NCBI GenBank assembly: GCA_039583695.1
Contig: JAVKSL010000125.1
Coordinates: 1-7,143 of the forward strand
DNA from: JAVKSL01 sp039583695
GTDB lineage: Bacteria > Actinomycetota > Acidimicrobiia > Acidimicrobiales > JAJPHD01
Length of the DNA stretch: 7,143 bases
Direction of reading: 5' to 3'
Shown one piece after another: positions 4,865-7,143 of the stretch. Positions within the stretch are counted from its first letter, which is position 1, and each line of letters opens with the position of its first letter. The notes under the pieces were generated by a model that saw only the letters and a program-made list of their open reading frames with translations, was not told where the DNA came from and made no database searches. The position numbers and the translations under genes are program-made.

Positions 4865-5587
4865 ATGCCCGCACGGGGCAAGCGCTACACCGACGCAGCC
4901 AAGGGATTCGACCGCGAGCGGTACTACCTGCCTGGCGAGGCGGTCGACCTGGTCAAGGCGCTGAGCAAGGCCCGCTTCGACGAGACTGTCGAGCTTGCCG
5001 TGCGCCTCGGCGTCGACCCGAGACGGGCGGAGCAGATTGTCAGGGGGACAGTGGCCCTGCCCGCCGGAACTGGGCGCGAGGTCAGGGTCGCGGTGTTCGC
5101 CGCGGGGGCGGCGGCCGAGGCGGCGCGCGAGGCGGGAGCGGACGTGGTGGGGGCCGACGACCTAGTGAGCCGGGTCGCCGAGGGATTCCTGGCTTTTGAC
5201 GTGGCTATCGCGACGCCTGACCTGATGGGCCAGGTGGGCAAGCTCGGGCGGGTGCTGGGCCCTCGCGGCCTGATGCCCAACCCCAAGACCGGCACGGTCA
5301 CCACCGACGTGGGGCGCGCGGTCACCGAGTTCAAAGGGGGCCGGGTCGAGTACCGCACCGACAAGGTGGGCAATGTGCACGTCCCGGTGGGCAAGGTGTC
5401 ATTTGACCGGGCCAAGCTGCTGGCCAACGTGAGGGCCGTTATGGACGAGCTGGCCAGGGCCAAGCCGGCGGCGGCCAAGGGCCGCTACGTGCGCTCGGTC
5501 AGCCTCAGCTCCACCATGGGCCCAGGAATCAAGGTGGACCCCACGAGGGTCCGGATCATCGACGAGGACCTGGTCCCGGCAGGCTGA
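4865..5587 (+). CDS. rplA: 50S ribosomal protein L1
   Basis: Forms the L1 stalk that moves deacylated tRNA out of the E site, and in many bacteria represses its own L11-L1 mRNA. The 240 residues are a usual length. Domain I begins with GKRYTDAAKGFDRE (5-18) and RFDETVELAVRLGVDPRRAEQ (37-57). The signature across domain II is ATPDLMGQVGKLGRVLGPRG (116-135) plus LMPNPKTGTV (136-145), and GPGIKVDP (219-226) closes the fold. The start ATG 4865 follows AAAGGGAG (4852-4859). The gene is intact, but its last eight codons (EDLVPAG and stop) are the left end of a 102-bp direct repeat whose other copy ends the toxin gene. Confidence 0.98.
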   Translation: MPARGKRYTDAAKGFDRERYYLPGEAVDLVKALSKARFDETVELAVRLGVDPRRAEQIVRGTVALPAGTGREVRVAVFAAGAAAEAAREAGADVVGADDLVSRVAEGFLAFDVAIATPDLMGQVGKLGRVLGPRGLMPNPKTGTVTTDVGRAVTEFKGGRVEYRTDKVGNVHVPVGKVSFDRAKLLANVRAVMDELARAKPAAAKGRYVRSVSLSSTMGPGIKVDPTRVRIIDEDLVPAG

Positions 5588-5664
5588 GAGTCCCGAAGTG
5601 GCAGTGATTCGGGGTCTATACCAACACCGATCACTACCACCTCCTTCAGCACCCGCCGGGTGGA
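5563..5664 (+). repeat. Left copy of 102-bp direct repeat flanking the toxin-antitoxin module
   Basis: This segment matches 6283-6384 at a constant offset of 720 bases. By base-by-base comparison 97 of 102 positions agree; differences are at 5582, 5591, 5602, 5644 and 5661, and similarity stops sharply at both ends. It includes the last codons and stop of rplA and 77 bases of leader. Recombination between the copies would remove 720 bases, the whole toxin-antitoxin module, and restore a plain rplA-leader-rplJ junction. I read this copy's left part as the original chromosomal sequence. Confidence 0.95.
5591..5640 (+). promoter_or_regulatory. Candidate RNA switch with two exclusive stems (left copy)
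   Basis: Stem A pairs 5591-5597 (TCCCGAA) with 5608-5614 (TTCGGGG), seven pairs including one U-G. Stem B pairs GTGG 5598-5601 with CCAC 5637-5640, AGTGAT 5603-5608 with ATCACT 5630-5635, and CGG 5610-5612 with CCG 5627-5629: thirteen pairs with one mismatch and one bulged T. The stems share 5608-5612, so only one can form. The position after rplA is where an L10-type leader is expected. A third small stem, CACCC/GGGTG, lies at 5650-5662. The pairing is visible; regulation is inferred. Confidence 0.5.
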
Positions 5665-5667
5665 AAA

Positions 5668-5682
5668 GGATCGTGGCGATCC
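5668..5682. promoter_or_regulatory. Candidate operator of the toxin-antitoxin module
   Basis: GGATCG (5668-5673) and CGATCC (5677-5682) form a perfect inverted repeat around TGG, immediately upstream of the likely -35 element. Phd/YefM antitoxins normally repress their own promoter by binding short palindromes as dimers, which this would suit. Confidence 0.5.
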
Positions 5683-5690
5683 TGGCGACC

Positions 5691-5718
5691 TTGATCGACC
5701 AGAATAATCGACTAGGAT
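5691..5718 (+). promoter_or_regulatory. Candidate sigma-70 promoter driving the antitoxin gene (leaderless)
   Basis: TTGATC (5691-5696) and TAGGAT (5713-5718) are separated by 16 bases, a good match to -35 TTGACA and -10 TAnnnT. Initiation about 7-9 bases further on falls at or right next to ATG 5727. No ribosome-binding site precedes that ATG, so a leaderless mRNA is likely, a common mode in actinobacteria. Confidence 0.6.
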
Positions 5719-5726
5719 TGTAGTCT

Positions 5727-6014
5727 ATGATGACTCTGCCGCTCTCCGAGGTAAAGGCGCGTCTTTCAGAGGTTGCCGAGGAGGTTGCGCGAACTCACGA
5801 AAGGGTTCAGGTCACCAAGAACGGACGAGCCTACGTGGTGCTTGTCGCGGCCGAGGACCTCGAGTCAATCGAGGCGACCCTCGAGCTGTTGGCTGACCCC
5901 GAGGCACAAGCGCGCATCGCGTCGGCCGAAGCCGATATTGCCCGAGGGGACGTGCTGGACGAGGGTCAGCTCCGTGCTCTGCTGGCTCGTCGGAGCGAGG
6001 GAGCGACTGAGTGA
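5727..6014 (+). CDS. Type II antitoxin, Phd/YefM family
   Basis: Expected to bind and neutralise the toxin encoded next to it and to repress their promoter. The 95-residue protein starts with the Phd/YefM DNA-binding fold: LPLSEVKARLSEVAEEV (4-20), then THERVQVTKNGRAYVVLVAAEDLESIEATLEL with the family's core RVQVTKNGRAYVVLV at 26-40. An acidic C-terminal part (about 55-95) would wrap the toxin. The start may be ATG 5727 or the adjacent ATG 5730; neither has a ribosome-binding site. Its stop overlaps the toxin start by four bases (GTGA, 6011-6014). Third codon positions look less GC-biased than in rplA, consistent with acquisition from elsewhere. Confidence 0.9.
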   Translation: MMTLPLSEVKARLSEVAEEVARTHERVQVTKNGRAYVVLVAAEDLESIEATLELLADPEAQARIASAEADIARGDVLDEGQLRALLARRSEGATE

Positions 6015-6307
6015 GCTTTCGGGTCGTGGTGACCCGGACCGCATCCCGACAGCTCGCCGAGCACCTCCCCGAAGGTGCAGCGCGGGCCTGTATCGAGCTC
6101 ATCTTTGGCGCGCTAGCCGAAGACCCGCATCGAGTGGGCGCTCCCCTCCGCCAGCCGTTTGTGGGTCAATGGAGGGCACGCCGCGGCGAGTACCGGGTCC
6201 GCTACCGCATCGACGAGCCTGATGAGGTTGTCTACGTGCTCGATGTCGATCACCGCCGAGACGCTTACAAGCGCTGGCTGGGCGAGGACCTGGTCCCGGC
6301 AAGCTGA
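6011..6307 (+). CDS. Type II toxin, RelE/ParE superfamily (RelE-like)
   Basis: RelE-type members enter the ribosomal A site and cut mRNA; ParE-type members block gyrase. The 98-residue protein shows VVVTRTASRQLAEHLP (5-20), a PL(R) segment at 45-47, and the beta-strand end WRARRGEYRVRYRI (54-67) plus VYVLDVDHRRDAYKRW (74-89). R61-region basics, H81, R82 and Y86 fit the RelE mRNase type rather than ParE, but this is not proof. The start is GTG 6011, overlapping the antitoxin stop. The family normally ends near HRRDAYKRW. Here the reading frame continues as LGEDLVPAS, and EDLVPAS with its stop codon comes from the duplicated end of rplA (EDLVPAG in L1). The toxin tail is therefore chimeric. All core strands are present, so it may still be active. 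Confidence 0.9.
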   Translation: MSFRVVVTRTASRQLAEHLPEGAARACIELIFGALAEDPHRVGAPLRQPFVGQWRARRGEYRVRYRIDEPDEVVYVLDVDHRRDAYKRWLGEDLVPAS

Positions 6308-6384
6308 GAGCCCCGAAGTGGAAGTGATTCGGGGTCTATACCAACACCGATCACTACCACCTCTTTCAGCACCCGCCGGGCGGA
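6283..6384 (+). repeat. Right copy of 102-bp direct repeat flanking the toxin-antitoxin module
   Basis: Partner of 5563-5664. It gives the toxin its last seven residues and stop in the same frame in which the left copy ends L1. Compared with the left copy, one change swaps the final Gly for Ser, one turns a U-G pair of stem A into C-G (6311), one is in the mismatch of stem B (6322), and one (6381) weakens the CACCC/GGGTG palindrome. Stem A (6311-6317 with 6328-6334) and stem B (6318-6332 with 6347-6360) remain intact. This copy is contiguous with the rest of the rplJ leader, so its right part is probably the native sequence. Confidence 0.95.
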
Positions 6385-6565
6385 CCACGCCGAGCTGGTA
6401 GGCTCGCCAGTCGCCCCCGGGTGAAAGTGCTCGGGGGGCTTGCCCCCCAGTGTGTGGAGCTTGGGGGGTGCTCGGGGGCTCGCCCCCCGAGTGTCCCAAG
6501 ACATCCGGTGCGCCGCCCGGCGCTCAAAGGGCCGATCAGCCGGCTCGCCTGACGAGGAGAGATTG
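6308..6565 (+). promoter_or_regulatory. Leader region of rplJ (presumed L10-type autoregulatory leader)
   Basis: 258 bases without a gene between the toxin and rplJ. In order it holds the switch-like stems A and B of the right repeat copy; a hairpin CGAGC/GCTCG (6391-6395 with 6402-6406); two G/C palindromes as a 41-base-period duplication (6427-6494); a small stem GCGCC/GGCGC (6510-6514 with 6519-6523); and the rplJ ribosome-binding site AGGAG (6555-6559), six bases before ATG 6566. In many bacteria the L10-L12 complex binds the mRNA here to limit its own synthesis. I infer that role from position and structure and could not match a covariance model by eye. Confidence 0.5.
6427..6494. repeat. 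Duplicated G/C palindrome in the rplJ leader
   Basis: Two related 27-base units (6427-6453 and 6468-6494) share the frame GTGCTCGGGGG...CCCCCC...AGTGT. The first has GGGGGG (6433-6438) pairing with CCCCCC (6443-6448). The second has CTCGGGGG (6471-6478) pairing with CCCCCGAG (6484-6491). No T-run follows either, arguing against simple intrinsic terminators. Confidence 0.75.
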
Positions 6566-7143
6566 ATGGATAACCCGAGGCCCGAGAAGGTGGCGCTCGT
6601 AGACGAGGTAAGGGTTCGGCTCACCGGCTCTGCCGCGGCCCTGCTCACCGAGTACCGCGGGCTCAAGGTAGCTGAGCTGGCGAACCTGCGCCAGGCGCTG
6701 GGAAAGGTGGGCGGGGAGTACAAGGTCTACAAGAACACGCTCGTGCGTTTTGCCGCCACCGACCTGGGGCTCAACGAGCTGGTGGGTCTGCTCCAGGGTC
6801 CGACCGGGATCGCGTTCGTCAACGGTGATGCTGCTGAGGTTGCCAAGGTGCTGCGGGACTTCGCCAAGACCAGCCCGGCTCTGGTGGTCAAGGGCGGCGT
6901 GCTAGGCACCTCGACCCTGTCCGCCTCCCAGGCTGTGGCGCTGGCAGACCTTCCGTCGCGCGAGGTCCTGCTGGCCCGAGTGGCCGGCGCCCTTTCCGCA
7001 CCGATGCGCCAGATGGCGGGCCTGCTCCAGGCCCTGCCCCGCAGCCTTGCCTATGGTCTCAAGGCCCTCATCGACAGCAAAGGCGGAGCGCCGACCGCCG
7101 CCGCCGAGCCCGCGCCGACCGCCGCCGACCCCGCCGCCGACCC
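6566..7143 (+). CDS. rplJ: 50S ribosomal protein L10 (3' end beyond window)
   Basis: Base of the L7/L12 stalk: its N-terminal half binds 23S rRNA and its C-terminal helix carries the L12 dimers that recruit elongation factors. 192 complete codons are visible with no stop before the window ends. Features: KVALVDEVRVRL (8-19), the conserved LLTEYRGLKVAELANLR (26-42), YKVYKNTLVRFA (52-63), GPTGIAFV (78-85) and the L12-binding helix LLARVAGALSAPMRQMAGLLQAL (about 135-157). The start is ATG 6566 with AGGAG at 6555-6559. After residue 170 the protein continues with a Gly/Ala/Pro/Thr/Asp-rich low-complexity tail, beyond the usual end of about 170-180 residues. The 3' end and rplL presumably lie to the right. 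Confidence 0.97.
   Translation, partial: MDNPRPEKVALVDEVRVRLTGSAAALLTEYRGLKVAELANLRQALGKVGGEYKVYKNTLVRFAATDLGLNELVGLLQGPTGIAFVNGDAAEVAKVLRDFAKTSPALVVKGGVLGTSTLSASQAVALADLPSREVLLARVAGALSAPMRQMAGLLQALPRSLAYGLKALIDSKGGAPTAAAEPAPTAADPAAD
7088..7143 (+). repeat. Short repeats encoding the Ala/Pro-rich L10 tail
   Basis: A 16-base sequence starting GCGCCGACCGCC occurs at 7088-7103 and again at 7112-7127, a 24-base (eight-codon) period, followed by further GCCGCCGACCC units. In frame this gives APTAAAEP, APTAADP and AADP. Because the period is a multiple of three, copy-number change would alter length without shifting the frame. Confidence 0.7.

Noticed and set aside
5563..6384. Insertion-sequence transposition as the cause of the direct repeat
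   Set aside because: There is no transposase, no terminal inverted repeat, and a 102-bp repeat is far longer than usual target-site duplications.
6427..6494. Intrinsic transcription terminators after the toxin gene
   Set aside because: The stems are strong but are followed by AGTGT, not a T-run, and rplJ needs transcription through them.

Overview
The window is very GC-rich and shows the translation gene order typical of Actinobacteria: tRNA-Thr, tRNA-Met, rpmG, then tRNA-Trp, secE, nusG, rplK, rplA and rplJ. The acidic N-terminal extension of NusG, leaderless and GTG/TTG starts, and -10 boxes of the TAnnnT type fit an actinobacterium. A deep-branching lineage such as Acidimicrobiia is possible, but this rests on general resemblance only and needs a ribosomal-protein tree.

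Layout. Positions 1-60 are a 10-bp tandem repeat. A DNA-3-methyladenine glycosylase gene (111-791, +) converges on a PAT/YncA-type GNAT acetyltransferase gene (868-1353, -). The 76-bp gap between them is mostly a 9-bp C-rich tandem repeat that touches the acetyltransferase stop codon. A 351-bp non-coding, hairpin-bearing divergent region (1354-1704) leads into tRNA-Thr, tRNA-Met and rpmG. An ECF sigma factor and its zinc-binding, membrane-anchored anti-sigma factor overlap and follow rpmG closely. Then come tRNA-Trp, secE, nusG, rplK and rplA. rplJ runs off the right edge.

The surprise lies between rplA and rplJ, a junction where an L10-type autoregulatory leader is expected. A Phd/YefM antitoxin and RelE/ParE toxin pair (5727-6307) sits there, bracketed by a direct repeat of about 102 bp (5563-5664 and 6283-6384, 97 of 102 identical by my alignment, offset exactly 720 bp). 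The left copy contains the last codons of rplA and the start of its downstream leader. The right copy supplies the last codons and stop of the toxin, in the same frame, so the toxin ends EDLVPAS where L1 ends EDLVPAG. This is the footprint of an insertion that duplicated the rplA 3' end and leader. The repeat carries two mutually exclusive RNA stems, and its base differences do not break either one. The module has its own likely promoter giving a leaderless antitoxin mRNA.

How the genes fit together. SecE anchors the Sec translocon. NusG links transcription to translation. L11, L1 and L10 form the ribosomal stalk base and the L1 stalk, and L33 belongs to the 50S subunit. The three tRNAs supply Thr, Met and Trp decoding. 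The sigma/anti-sigma pair may put stress signalling within this growth-linked cluster. The toxin family acts on ribosome-bound mRNA, so its place inside a ribosomal protein operon may have regulatory meaning; that is inference.
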